A stretch of DNA of 64,000 nt, from contig NMRB01001053.1 of the NCBI GenBank assembly GCA_002633025.1, positions 129,611-193,610 of the forward strand, read 5' to 3'. Below, piece by piece: positions 1-11,622 of the stretch. The DNA is from Notospermus geniculatus. Lineage: Eukaryota > Nemertea > Pilidiophora > Heteronemertea > Lineidae. A program made the position numbers and the translations under genes. Position 1 is the stretch's first letter. Every line of letters starts with the position of its first letter. The notes under the pieces are model-generated. The model was not told the origin of the DNA. It saw nothing but the letters and a program-made list of their open reading frames with translations, and did not search any database.

Positions 1-3
1 CTG

Positions 4-1557
4 CTAGAGGTCAGATGGAGCGTGCGTTTTCCTGGTGAGTATACTGTCACACGAACGGAGACAATGATCCACTGAGTGTTGCAACTGATGACTTTCCAAA
101 CTCGAATCCCAAGTCTCGGGCGCGTCACCCGTTTGTCTGTTCTTACCAGTCTTGACTCTCTGATACTCCATCACTTTTGTGTAACTGCTTCCATCACTAC
201 CCGCTGAATATAAATTTGACGATCTACTAACATAGTTCTTCTGTGAGTAAAGCGGTTTCGGTGAGATTATTTTTCGTCCGGTTTTTGGCGACTTTGGTCC
301 CTTCTTTTTATCATATTTTTGTTTCGGCTGCCAAGATGCAAAAAGCTTCTTCAAACTGGGTTTTCGTTTCACTTTTTTCTTTTTGTTTAGATTTTCCGTC
401 GAGTCAGGCTCGACGTACGAAAGTTTATGTCTAGGAGAGTTATCGAGTTCCTGTAGATTCAGCGTGTCCTCCCATCCAGCACCTACAAGATCGCTCTCTC
501 CTAGCTCCGAATCGTAATAAAATGGACTGGAATCGTGAAAAATTGCACTGTCTGATTCCCGAAACTTCACATACTTCCCGAATCTGATTGCACTTCCGCT
601 CTCATTATCAGTAAAGTCTGACCCATGGGTCAGTAGTCTATCGAACGAAGTATTTCCATCCTCTGTACTTCGGTCAATACTAGATTTTGACGTTTCCCAG
701 TTGTTTTTCTCCAGTGGAGCTGGTTCCTGTTCATCACCCTCATAGTTAGATTCTGGGATATCGTGTAAGACTACGTCATCTAAGGCAGTGGCTTCGAAAT
801 AGTCATGACCAACATCATCTCCCAGTGTAGCATCTTCGTGAAGGTCTGCATCTCTTGGCTCCTCGTCCTCCTCTTTCTCTTGACTGCACGTTTTCGAACA
901 CGTTGAATTGGTCCTACTCCTATTACAGAATTGAAATTGATTGCCTCGTACAATGGGAGGGGGTGGTGGCGGGGGTAGCGGAGGTGGTATCTGAGCAGAA
1001 GGTGACATTTGTTTATTTGGCACACTCTCCTCTTCCCCGTTTATGAGCGTCTCTCTGCTCGGGAGATAAAACGGAGGCCGAACGACTACTTTCGGGTAAA
1101 CATGCATCTCATCTGGAGTGGCCTTCTCTGTCAAGTATCCATCATCAGTGTCCTGTGGACTGACCACTACATCTTGTGATTTCATCACTGATAGGCCTAA
1201 ACCCGACATGAGTTCCCCTGTGAGAGGTTTCTGCGAAATTGAAGAGGCCAATTTCGAAATCGTCTGCATCAACTCCAACTGCTTCGAAAAACGTTGGTAC
1301 TGCGTTGATTCAGCGTCAGAGATCCATTCATTCTGATTTAAATCTTCGTGCAAATTTTCCCTTGATTTGGATTTTTCATTTCTTTTCTTCCGTGTCGATT
1401 TCTTTTTCTGGCACTGCCATGTCAGTGTCAAGGTCACATCCTTTTGGCCACCCATGATGCTCCATTTCAGCTCTTTGGACTTTGTTTGCATATCCAGGAG
1501 GAGTTCCTTGACAGTTTTGGGCAGACGTACAAGATAGGCGGGGCGATGGTAAACCAT
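4..1557 (-). CDS. Unrecognised 517-aa low-complexity protein, terminal exon
   Basis: An open frame runs from an ATG at 1557-1555 to a TAG at 4-6. I do not recognise the family. Residues 7-48 are the most ordered part (hydrophobic and charged, ending VTLTLTWQC). Basic clusters lie at 51-66 and 391-430 and could act as nuclear localisation signals. An 11-residue Pro-rich run (one Leu) lies at 191-201, followed by an acidic stretch at about 228-281. Most of the rest is Ser/Asp/Glu-rich and probably disordered. A 517-codon frame is far longer than chance, and its composition differs from the noncoding DNA around it. The start is favoured because it has G at -3 and +4, an in-frame TAG four codons upstream, and a good 3' splice site at 1604-1605, which would make 1603-1558 a short 5' UTR segment. 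An ATG-TAG start-stop lies in that leader. Earlier exons, if any, are not identified. Confidence 0.7.
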   Translation of the reverse strand: MVYHRPAYLVRLPKTVKELLLDMQTKSKELKWSIMGGQKDVTLTLTWQCQKKKSTRKKRNEKSKSRENLHEDLNQNEWISDAESTQYQRFSKQLELMQTISKLASSISQKPLTGELMSGLGLSVMKSQDVVVSPQDTDDGYLTEKATPDEMHVYPKVVVRPPFYLPSRETLINGEEESVPNKQMSPSAQIPPPLPPPPPPPIVRGNQFQFCNRSRTNSTCSKTCSQEKEEDEEPRDADLHEDATLGDDVGHDYFEATALDDVVLHDIPESNYEGDEQEPAPLEKNNWETSKSSIDRSTEDGNTSFDRLLTHGSDFTDNESGSAIRFGKYVKFRESDSAIFHDSSPFYYDSELGESDLVGAGWEDTLNLQELDNSPRHKLSYVEPDSTENLNKKKKVKRKPSLKKLFASWQPKQKYDKKKGPKSPKTGRKIISPKPLYSQKNYVSRSSNLYSAGSDGSSYTKVMEYQRVKTGKNRQTGDAPETWDSSLESHQLQHSVDHCLRSCDSILTRKTHAPSDL

Positions 1558-1666
1558 GACGTCTAACTACATTGTCGGAGTATATTCTTTGGTGAAAATT
1601 TGCCTGAAATGATAAACCGTAAAGGATTGGGTTTAGGACAGTTTTACTGAACTTGAAGGCAGGAGT

Positions 1667-2006
1667 AGCATACATTTTGTATAAAGTGTGCACCAAACAG
1701 CAAGTGTGCGCCGAACAGCAACCTGAAAAGGTAATTGAAAGCAATTGCACACCAAAGTGTGCACCAAACATTTGATACATTTTGTATCAAGTGTGCACCA
1801 AACAGCAACCTGAAAAGGTAATTGAAAGCAATTGCGCACCAAAGTGTGCACCAAACATTTGATACATTTTGTATCAAGTGTGCACCAAACAGCAAACTGA
1901 AAAGGTAATTGAAAGCGATTGTGCACCAAAGTGTGCACCAAACACTTGATACATTTTGTATCAAGTGTGCACCAAACAGCAACCTGAAAAGGTAATTGAA
2001 AGCAAT
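1667..2006. repeat. 87-bp tandem repeat, about 4 units
   Basis: Units repeat with an 87-bp period; the GATACATTTT word recurs at 1774, 1861 and 1948. The first, proximal unit carries a short extra segment. Each unit contains a short palindrome, TTGATACA-TTT-TGTATCAA. Because 87 is divisible by 3, the array gives spurious long repeated open frames on the minus strand. It lies just upstream of the 517-codon exon. Confidence 0.9.
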
Positions 2007-2284
2007 GTGCTCAAAGTAATGGGGTATTAACACTGAACAATACAATGCTCGTTAAATCAACTTGGCTATTAAGATGACATCATTCAAAGTTATGCAACAA
2101 ATCCCTGATATTTTTTACCCAAAGCTACAGATATTACAGGCCTCGAATTAGCATTTCAAAAGGGCACTGCAAAAGTTGCCTTGGATATCTTCTGATTTTG
2201 GGGGGCACCAAGGCATTTTTTGTCGCACTGCAGGGGCACCGCTGCAGTAACAATCTATCAGTCTAGGGCACGAAGGCAATCGAA

Positions 2285-2317
2285 GCCAATTGGGATTATC
2301 TGATAATCCCAATTGGC
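2285..2317. repeat. Perfect 33-bp inverted repeat
   Basis: Two 16-bp arms (GCCAATTGGGATTATC and its complement) are separated by one base. It stands alone in otherwise unremarkable DNA between the 87-bp array and the assembly gap. Confidence 0.85.
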
Positions 2318-2621
2318 GAATGTCAACATTTATTAGGCCAGTCTGAATCTAAAGAAAAGTGGAAAATTGAGTCAGTCAGAGGCCTTCTTGGTCTATGGCT
2401 AAAGAGGAAAATTGCACAGTTCCACTTATGCCTGGACAACATTATTTGTCATGTAATTTTAGCATCCTGACGTTAATCAGTACAACCAGGAGAATGTCAT
2501 TGTAGCAGGTAGCTATTGATTGGCATTACTTTGAGGGCTGATGGTCCCCTGGGTCATAATCTGCCAGATGTTACTGAATTGTTCTAGGGCTGTAGTAGTG
2601 AAGCTGACACCCCCCCCCCCC

Positions 2622-3051
2622 NNNNNNNNNNNNNNNNNNNNNNNNNNNNNNNNNNNNNNNNNNNNNNNNNNNNNNNNNNNNNNNNNNNNNNNNNNNNNNN
2701 NNNNNNNNNNNNNNNNNNNNNNNNNNNNNNNNNNNNNNNNNNNNNNNNNNNNNNNNNNNNNNNNNNNNNNNNNNNNNNNNNNNNNNNNNNNNNNNNNNNN
2801 NNNNNNNNNNNNNNNNNNNNNNNNNNNNNNNNNNNNNNNNNNNNNNNNNNNNNNNNNNNNNNNNNNNNNNNNNNNNNNNNNNNNNNNNNNNNNNNNNNNN
2901 NNNNNNNNNNNNNNNNNNNNNNNNNNNNNNNNNNNNNNNNNNNNNNNNNNNNNNNNNNNNNNNNNNNNNNNNNNNNNNNNNNNNNNNNNNNNNNNNNNNN
3001 NNNNNNNNNNNNNNNNNNNNNNNNNNNNNNNNNNNNNNNNNNNNNNNNNNN
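2622..3051. other. Assembly gap (430 N)
   Basis: A run of N directly follows a poly-C tract at 2611-2621. Frames reported across it are artefacts. Confidence 0.99.
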
Positions 3052-4952
3052 CAGTTAGTTCATCGTTCACAGTTAAACCTTTATGTTTGATTCCTTTATG
3101 ATATAACTCAACACTTTTATTTTAGTCAGATTTCGAATCGTCTTCGTTTGTTTCAGCTGATGTGTTCTGTTGTGTTGTATTTACTGTGACCGCATTAATT
3201 TGGATTTCGTGGTTACCATAATACAAGAACAGTAGCCTGTTTGGCACCACCGATCTCTTGAGCTTTATGAGCTGTACCACCGAGACACAATCTATTGATC
3301 AGTCTTGATAAAGATCTTTCGTGTGGACTGCTCAGAAACGCTGACAGTGTTGTCTCTCTTGCTTCCCAATGGGCTCAGATATTCGTAATTAGTTACTGCA
3401 GTTTACTCAACTGTTATTTTGATATCGGCAATTGCCAAAAAGTCTAGCCGAAGCAGCAGCGCTGCTGTGGCATGCCTGACATCAATAATGAAGTGGTGAG
3501 AATTGACGCAGAAACGCCACGGTTGAGAAATTTGCGCAATTTATGATACCCAGTTGGGCGGGCAATATTGTTTTGTATCTTAACTAGGGTTGTGTTATCT
3601 CCTGAGGGCAATAGGTTATGTGGAGCGATCTTGCCTTTGAGGTTCTTAGTAATTCATGGGGGCGGTTCACCATCTGTGATCTTTTAGCACCTTACTGTGT
3701 GCCAGGCTCGGGTTATTTTTAGGTTCGGCCATGTGCATTTGTGAGGTTACCAAATACACTAAACTCCATATAACCCGCCAGTGTCTAACAAGTCACCAAA
3801 GCTGACAGGATCATTGAATTCGCAATTTCCCCTGAATGATGCATTTTCCATTAAAAAACCTACATCCCAATTTCCCCTAATGCATTTTCCATTAAAAAAT
3901 ACGTCCCAATTTCCCCTAATGCATTTTCCATTTTTAAAAAAACTACGTCAAAATCGCTGTTTCACCCATTCAACACGCAAATTGTGGTCCCAATAATGTA
4001 AAACAAAGTCAGTTCCTACCTCTAAGTCACCAATTGCAACTTGGTAATGGGTAGCGCGATCCCTGTGAACCACTTGGCTCCCCAAGTACATGTACCTATT
4101 CTATATTTCATTTTCCACTTCACAAGATAAACACAGTGTAACCCAATAGAGCCCATGCGCCATAAACCGCCCTACCGTGAGCCGCCTAGAAGACCACAGC
4201 CACTTTTGGACAAACCCCATCACATCTATGTAGAAATCAAAATCATCAATTACTGCTGGCAGTGCCACAAACCGCCATCCCGCCAGACGCCGATACCGCC
4301 GTAAACCGCCTTGACTCATTATAGGCCTGCATCTTTCCATTCAACATAATGTAGTGGGATTTTGTGGTAGTTCGGGGCGGTGTAAGCTACAGATGGAAAG
4401 TGCAAAATAAATAGGCGGCGCTATTATTGGGTTAAAGATGTGAGATTTGACCACACCTCTTTCCAGTACACCTATAAGAAAAATATTTCTGCTAAAAATG
4501 TCCCTCAGGCATCGTCCTTCAAATTTCCAGTGAAAAACCCTCCACATACAAGTTTTGTTCTTTGCTTCAGCATGCGCTGCTTTCTCCATTGTCTCCCAAC
4601 TTCACGATGGTTGATAATTGATCTGTCAGATCATCATCCATCAGGAGCACGATGATGGAGTGGCATTCCTCCACCAATAACTGCCAAACATGAGTTTTTC
4701 TTGCACCCCTAAGTTCATTTTATGACTTGGCTGATAAATTGCTACCCTTGGATGACAGGTTATTGGAACAGACATAATTGGCCGACTGCCTTGAGTCCTT
4801 TGCTTTACGAGCATGAGGCGGTGAAGTTCACCTTTTTGAGCTGCTGAACACTGCAACAGATGCACTGATGTTGCTCCTAAAATTTTTATGTAAGCTGTGC
4901 TTTGGACCATGTCAGTCAACCATAATCTCAGTTCAGAAAAGTCCTATAAATA
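3052..4952. other. Intergenic DNA, no gene seen
   Basis: Apart from the small tandem array at 3823-3940 I see no convincing exon, RNA gene or complete mobile element here. Open frames are short and lack coding character. Confidence 0.5.
3823..3940. repeat. Short tandem repeat, about 3 copies
   Basis: The phrase AATTTCCCCTAATGCATTTT recurs with a spacing of about 40 bp and A-rich spacers. It is noncoding. Confidence 0.75.
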
Positions 4953-5151
4953 TGTGTGGCGGTCTAGGAAAACCCGTCAGAAGTCGCTGAATGATCAACA
5001 AGGGCTGTCAGGTTGTATTGCCCGTGCAATGATCTACTACTGTTTACCTGTTACATAGTACATTTCAGCTATTGAAATGTGCAGGTTCACCAAGGCCATT
5101 AACACTTTCCTCAAATGCGACATCCGCCGGGTTTTCCTAGACCGCCTCGCA
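4953..5151. mobile_element. MITE family A (TGTGGCGGTCTAGG ends)
   Basis: The element is about 200 bp, with terminal inverted repeats of about 30 bp beginning TGTGGCGGTCTAGGAAAACC and ending in its complement. The interior shares CAACAAGGGCTGTCAG and CATTTCAGCTATTGAAATGT with copies at 24410-24609, 27314-27511, 45096-45283 and 45284-45442. It has no open frame, so it is non-autonomous. Confidence 0.85.
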
Positions 5152-5468
5152 TAATGAAGAAAGAAATGTTTCCGAATTTGAACTTGGAGTCTGAATAGGA
5201 AAGCTGAGGGCTTCCGAGTTCTGATGCCTAAAAACTTAATCATACCTGTCATTTAAAAGAAGAACATTGGAAGGGATAACAAGAGGTTAAATGCACTGGA
5301 CGTGGCTGACTTTCACTGGGAAACTGAGAATTACTTACAAAAATGCTGAGCAAGCTGAAAGTGCATGCTTTTCTATTGAGCTTGGATGACGTGCAGGCTA
5401 ATGTTTGATGCCTTGTCTCAGAGATTCTCTTCAAATTTGTTTGCACGTTCAGCTCATATTGTAATATT

Positions 5469-5657
5469 TGTGAGCCGCTCCAGCAAAAGCAGATGCTTGT
5501 CGCAACCCGAGGAAAGGGTTAACGGCCTTGCAGCACAACAGCTGAAATGTACGTTGACTCGGGTTTACAATAGTAGTGGACAGCAGTGATAATAGTTGAG
5601 TAAACTGATGATCAATGATGATCACTTGCAACAAGTGTCTGCTTGGAGCGGCTCACA
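5469..5657. mobile_element. MITE family B (GTGAGCCGCTCCAG ends)
   Basis: The element is about 190 bp with inverted ends TGTGAGCCGCTCCA and GGAGCGGCTCACA. The interior matches a second copy at 49707-49873 (shared words GAGGAAAGGGTTAACGGCC and GTAGTGGACAGCAGTGATAA). An inverted relic lies in an ERCC2 intron at 31218-31318. Confidence 0.85.
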
Positions 5658-6167
5658 TAAATGTGAGCCAAATTTGCAGAATACCATACATATCAAGATT
5701 GCTGTTTCTGCACAATATTTGTAGTCGTACAAGTTTCTTGGACAACCCGATTTGTCTGGAGAGAAGAAAAATTCTTACGTACAATACCAAAAATAGATTT
5801 TTGACACTACTCTCATGAAGTTGAATTCCAGTCATAATTTTAAGTAACTTAAAAAAAAGATAATAAGTTCATTTGTCAACCTTTGTAGACATGGACCCTT
5901 CTTGACACTTTGGCCATCTCATCGCTGACATGACGGATGAGGGATCAGACAGTTCATGTTCACATTCCCTGTCACTTTAAGTTGGCACTGAAATGTTCGT
6001 CAACATGATTTGTTTAACTTTCATTTTGTGTAAAGATGCATTCCTTTCAACTAATCATTGATTTGTCTTTTGATCTAGTTCTTGTGTGGGGGATCATGGC
6101 GACAAATTGACTTTATGACTTGTTGAATTCATGACAATTGTGTTCAAGTTATTCATGTTTTAACACA

Positions 6168-6297
6168 TTGGCCCGTATTTTAAAATGCTCCTCAACGTAA
6201 AGGAGTTCCTAAAGGCTATTGTTCTCAACAGGAGAACAATAGCCTTGAGGAACTCCTTTACATGTACGTTGAGGAACATTATAAAATACGGGCCATT
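6168..6297. mobile_element. Palindromic MITE family C (TTGGCCCGTATTTTA)
   Basis: Almost the whole 130 bp is one fold-back: arms TTGGCCCGTATTTTA plus CTCAACGTAAAGGAG, then the complementary arm ending ACGGGCCA. Related copies lie at 33982-34037, 40823-40949 and 51728-51853. Confidence 0.9.
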
Positions 6298-7448
6298 GAC
6301 TGCCAGCTACGAGTAGAATATACTCGTAGTCACAGATGTCCTCCCCATTGCCACTATGAGTATGAGTATACTCGTAGTAGGGCCAAAGCTTGGCAATTAC
6401 GTAGAGCCTTCCAATGGTCGTGTGGCAGTGGGGGGATTGACCAGATGTATGAGAACACACTAGAGGGCCGGCGTACAGCTATGACTCATAGTTGGCAATA
6501 TCAAATACATGTAACTTAAAATAGGCCTGGTAGTCATGGCAGTGGCGGATGAAATGATATTTTAGCCAAGGCAGTCATCATGTTAACAAGTACAGTATTC
6601 AGTAAAGAGTGAAATGGGAGGATGGTTACCCATTGCATCATGTGGAGAGGGAATCCAGAGCATCCATAAGTCTCTTGTAGCCAGACCCTCGGTCTCCCAA
6701 ACAAGGGTCTGGCTGCTATGTCTAAAACTTGTGTGATGCTGCTTTGCACACGGCTGCCGTCAGTCAGTCATGTGATCTTGCAATAGAGTGCTAATTTTGC
6801 AATGTGACACCCCTGTCCAAGGTAATATGGCCAATCAGCATGCGGCTGTAAATCGACCAATCGGCGTTGATACCATCTGGGTCGGTATTCTCGTAACAAA
6901 AATTGGCAATTTTGGTTTCAGTCTCTGTAATGCTGCGCAGTTCGCACATGCATTATACAGAGACTGAGCGCCTCAGTCTAGAGCATCCAACACAATTCCT
7001 AATGGGGAGCCGGTGGTACTAGCATCACTACGTGGTGCTGCAAACGATGTGACTGAGAGCCCAGATGGTTTTGTGTGATTTCCTTCATGTGGACATATTT
7101 TTTGGCTTTTTCCTCCCCAAAATCAAGGATGTCATGTGATTGTGCATTGACATTGTATGATGACACTGAAGGCGGTGCATTTGCAGGTTATTGTTGGAGA
7201 GTAATTGTCATTCTGATTATAATTCTTTTTTTTTCGTATGCAAAGTCACTGGAGCAAAATGGTCCGATCGGCCAAGTAGAATAGAATGTGGCACATTTTA
7301 GGGTGGAGTGGTTGACATTACACATATGACTGGATGGGAACTTTAGGCAACGTGACTGGATCTTGTACTGGTATGTCTTCTGATACACATGACACAGTGG
7401 GCATATCCCCATTTTGTTGAGTTGGTGTTCCCCCTTCCTTAAAAGACA
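6298..7448. other. Intergenic DNA, no gene seen
   Basis: The only structure seen is a hairpin at 6677-6718 with arms AGCCAGACCCTCGG and CAAGGGTCTGGCT. No exon is supported. Confidence 0.5.
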
Positions 7449-7606
7449 GGTGCGGATCTAAGAAAGACACCCGGCGCACGCCCCCCCTTTCGGGCAACAA
7501 ATCTGTAAAATTGACCGTGAAATTTTGTAATTTGGAGCAAATCATTGAAATTCACCGCCGATTTCAATGTTTCTAGCACTGTGCCGAAAATCGTGGATCC
7601 GCCCCT
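7449..7606. mobile_element. Repeat family K (GGATCYG ends)
   Basis: The element begins GTGCGGATCTA, ends GTGGATCCGCCCCTG and carries an internal TAAAATTGACCGTGAAATTT. Similar copies lie at 20733-20898 and 50858-51024. A diverged copy sharing only the ends and the GGGGGCGTG words lies in an ERCC2 intron at 34738-34890. Confidence 0.75.
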
Positions 7607-9714
7607 GAAAGAAGAGGGGTCAAATAGGATAATGTCAGATTATAATCGGGACCCTAGATTTGTACCATTTTAGCTCAGTGATTTTTGCAAATGAAAAAAA
7701 AAATTTATAATTACGGTAGAATGACAACATGGGTGTTGGTTTTTTGGTATGCTGCTCCCCGCCGAGGCACCTGGCAATATTCTCATTAATTTGTCCACAT
7801 TTATGATAAGTGCTTATTTACGATTTCTCAGGACGAATGCACAAGATGCCTTATTTGTCATAATGTGTGCTTAATGTTTTCTGCGTGATATATTCTCATA
7901 TATATTCAGAGTTGTTGGAGCTTGTCCAATATTACGGTATATCACCAGTAATGAGTGCCTGGATGGAATTTGTAGCTAAAATTCATAAGTGTGGAAATGT
8001 CAGAGTTGTCTCATATTTTGGGGGTTATTTCCAATTTGTTGGTTTTGGTAGGATTCAATATGTTGGCCATATTTATGGTATATTAATAAGTCAGTGATAA
8101 ATAGAAAGACCTCCTGAATACTTGTAATATGGGCAATACCTCCCAAAGATTCCTCCCCTGCAGTGGTCAGAATTTCTCCATTCAAACACTTGCCCAACTA
8201 ACCCAGCAGGGCTCTCACTGGAGTTTTCAGTGGGAAGGGTCAGAGACTTCTGTGTATTTTTTTTCTGGGGTCAGCCCTCAGAAGTCAGGGGTCACCCATG
8301 GTCGTTTCACAACATTGGGTTTCTTCATGCGTCCACTGACTCCTGCTGGTGTTTATTGTGCTTCAGACTACGCACTTTGTGCGTATTTGACCCGAGACCT
8401 CGGGTCATTGAGAGCCCTGACCCAGGCTTTAGGCTGCTAGATTCCCTGCAATCTTTTGCCAATTTTGCCCCCTGTAAATTGAAATTTTGTGGGTCACATG
8501 ATTCCACCACATGACCAGGTGTACTGCACAAACGAGGAAAGTCATTACCAGCGTGCGTACATTGGAAGCAACTGAAGACGACTAGAAGCAACCGTTGGCA
8601 ATGAGTAGAACATGAGCAACTGGCAGGAACTAGCGGCAACGGTCAGCAATAGCATTGCCAGTGCGGGTACAATCGGCCTGTTTGAGCATCTGATCAGTTG
8701 CTGCTGGTTCCAGGTAATCGCCAAGTGTTGCCAGAAACGCCATTGTCAGTAGTTGCTTCCAGTCGCAAGGTCGACGTACGCTAGGCTTTAGGACACTGCT
8801 GAAATGTCACATGCAGTGGAAGGGTTAAAATCAGTTGATGCTGCCCAGTGGTTTTTTTACACGGCCGCATGCACGGTGTTCCAATCATGGGGAAACCCTG
8901 CCGCTGCTTTTGGTGAAATACCTCTGGGAAATTGCATGAATTCGTTTGCACAGCCGAATTAAAGGAATCAGTGATGAAGATGAAATTATCTTTATACCGG
9001 TACCCGTGCGTCAGATTACGCGAACAATTGTCGGCTCGAAACGAGTCATCCATCAACTGAATAACGGCGTTTAATTTCAATATTACCTTTGCTACTGCAA
9101 CGCGGGGAATTTAACAAGGACGTGCTCGCATCACAGTCGACCAAAACAATCACAAATTAATTATAAGTAATTGGTATGTTTGTTAATGGAGCTAGCTGAG
9201 TGATTTGTCTACCCATTAAATCCAACGAACTAATTGAGTATTCTATTAGGAGTCAGTTGCCTCCATCAAGGATAAAGCGATGTAAGGCTGCCTGAAATGA
9301 CTGAATGTGATTTAAGGGCTATAACACGGCTGAGAGTGCCATACCTGACCTGGTGTAATGGGCCATAAAAGAGGAGCTAGATTTGACTGTTCCGCGGAGA
9401 AATTCTGAGCAAATATTTTTATATCACTACTGCTGTGTGATTTATAACAAGATTGCCTGGTTTGCAAAAGGGGTATTCCAGATGAGACAGGCAGATTTTC
9501 ATCCAATGGGGATCGTGAAATCTATGCTTGTTGGTTTTTGACGAGGATGTGCGGTCTTCTCAATAACTTTTTTTGAATAAGTGGCTATCAGCCTGAGTAG
9601 AAGGCTGAGAGCTGCTTTATGAAGTTCTTATTTCAAGGTTATTGACCGAATTTAGTTTTTCGGTGTTATAAGATGGCCTTCTGAAATGGATCAAATGACC
9701 CCAGAGAGCCATTT
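7607..9714. other. Intergenic DNA; degenerate fold-back only
   Basis: At 8549-8783 the ends GCGTGCGTACATTGGAAGCAA and the complement of TTGCTTCCAGTCGCAAGGTC suggest an old fold-back element. Words at 8380-8440 (GTGCGTATTTGACCCGAG) recur at 36150-36170. No exon is supported. Confidence 0.45.
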
Positions 9715-9833
9715 TACCAAAAAATCTTAATAAGCTGTGTCACATCACCTTTAAGTGGCGAAGTTGCGTCCTTTTTACCAAAAAATCTTAATAAGCAGTG
9801 TCACATCACCTAAGGTGGCGAAGTTGCATCCTA
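9715..9833. repeat. 60-bp tandem duplication
   Basis: Two copies of a segment containing TACCAAAAAATCTTAATAAG and GTGTCACATCACCT lie head to tail. It is noncoding. Confidence 0.85.
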
Positions 9834-9884
9834 CCACTTCTAGTCTTATGATTGAGAGGGCTGGATGCAATGTTTGGACTGTTC

Positions 9885-10655
9885 AGGTACATGTAATTCG
9901 GACCTTGCACAGTGTAATCATTCTGGCTTCGCTGAGGCCAAGTTGCTCTAGTTCATTAAGATTAAGTGACCCATGCAGACAACTCGTCCACCTGCAGAAC
10001 CTGTCACATGGCGTGAGTTTTCATTCAAATTCAGTATTCTTCCCGTGTTCTCGCCATTGGTCGACCTTCAACCATTTGGAGTCTCACCGAAGTTTAAGAA
10101 CTGAATTGAAGGACATAAATCTGCTCCCAAAAAACACAAATCAGTCATGGTATGGCAAGATGGTTATAGAAATGGTAAAAGCAGTTATTGAGAAGGATGG
10201 ATGTGATGTTCATGACTCCCCAGGCAATGGGGTCATCCATTTGGTCACATGATGACTTATAGAGCAGAGGTGACACCTATAGAGGCTCATTGTTCGAGAG
10301 ATGCGGTTCACCAAGCACGGCCACTTACACCTTGAATTGTCATAATAGGTGGCATCTGTGTCCAAACCCACGCATATTCTCACATGGTTTGCTTCACCAA
10401 GGATAACCCCATTCTGACCTTCCTTGCACAGTGTCAGCATTCTCAGCTGAGTGGTAACCCAAGTTGCCTCTAGTTCATTAAGTGATCCACGAGACAAATT
10501 ATTCGTCCACCTGCAGCACCTGTCGCATGTCAAAGGATTCAGGCGAAGAAATTTCATTGAGTATTCTTCCCAAGTTCTTGCCAGTGGTTGACGTTCAGCC
10601 ATTGATTATTGGACTGTCACCCGTACGAGAATTGAATTGAAGAAGACAAAGAGCA
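9885..10655. repeat. Diverged direct duplication, two units of about 250 bp
   Basis: Segments at about 9885-10125 and 10400-10655 share an ordered series of words: CCTTGCACAGTGT, CTCTAGTTCATTAAG, CGTCCACCTGCAG, AGTATTCTTCCC and GAATTGAA. They are diverged. Open frames cross both copies on both strands, but neither strand shows convincing codon character. Confidence 0.6.
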
Positions 10656-10724
10656 AGGACATGAAGGAACGGAGGACAGCCCAACTGAATTGGTGTGCAG
10701 CATCTCCAGCGTAGCTTCAAGGCC

Positions 10725-10942
10725 GCCAGGCCTCTAGTCATTCCATCTTGTAGCTCAGGTCATGAAACCCGGGGGTAGGTCACATTTCCAGGTCTGTAGC
10801 TCTTGCAGGAACCAAGTTACAGGTGTGACAGACTGAACAGACAGACAGACAGACAGACAGACACACACACACACACACACACACAGACAGACACCACGAC
10901 CAAAAACTATATGGTTTCCGATCTTGAGATCGGAAACCATAA
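10725..10942. mobile_element. Dispersed repeat end with (AC)n and palindromic tail
   Basis: The order is a GTGACAGAC lead-in, (CAGA)n and (CA)n microsatellite, ACCACGACCAAAAAC, then a palindrome at 10911-10940 with 14-bp arms (ATGGTTTCCGATCT). The same order recurs at 14690-15041. This looks like the 3' end of one dispersed element family. Confidence 0.75.
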
Positions 10943-11388
10943 CTATGACGTCAAAAGTCAAGTCAACGTTATTTGCCATTTAATTCTGAAACTACACCCT
11001 ACTTCTAGCCCTAATATACCTGAAGTAGTCCATTGAATTTTGAATTTTACACGTTTGTCATCAAGTATAGGACTGACTCAATGTATCTGAATGTTTTCAA
11101 GCAAAAATTCAAGCGGGAACATGTTGAATTCCATCGATAATTGACTATTTTACCGTAAACAACAGACTGAAGAGCAACATCATTGATTGCGAATGACGCA
11201 TCGTACATAATGTCACGAACGATGCACGACGTCAGTGACGTTTTCAACGTCGCAGCACATGCGCTTTTGTGTTAAAACTGAGTTGTTCCCCAGCGCCTCC
11301 TTTGGGCACGCTGGTTCCCCATTATTGGCCAGTATACTTCTACTACATAGCTGAATTTGATGCCCTGCTCTCTATTCTATTTCAATAA

Positions 11389-11622
11389 TAGGGTCGTTTA
11401 GACGACAAGCCAAAAAAACACATTCGGATTCGATCCGATTGGATCCGATCGACCGACAATTTGGGTCTCATTTGCGTTTAGACGAGATTTGAATGTGGTC
11501 GTATGTGGTCCAAAATCCACATTGGACCGCATTGGGTAGCGTTTACACGCAAGAGTTTTTGAACCACAATCGGATTCGATCGGATCGCATGTGGATTTTT
11601 GCCTGTCGTCTAAACGGCCCTA
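11389..11622. mobile_element. Fold-back element with TA flanks
   Basis: The ends are TAGGGTCGTTTAGACGAC and GTCGTCTAAACGGCCCTA, with internal inverted CGGATTCGATC words. A TA dinucleotide at each edge fits a Tc1/mariner-type target duplication. No open frame is present. Confidence 0.85.

Noticed and set aside
1633-2045. Repeated minus-strand frames of about 130 codons
   Set aside because: An 87-bp tandem repeat (29 codons) produces them automatically.
2513-3101. Frames spanning the N run
   Set aside because: The translation is unknown sequence across a gap.
9755-10602. Open frames of 165 and 130 codons on opposite strands
   Set aside because: They cross two diverged copies of a repeat; neither strand keeps consistent coding character between the copies.
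10803-10979. Protein-coding frames over the CA/CAGA tract
   Set aside because: They are simple-sequence translations within a dispersed repeat.
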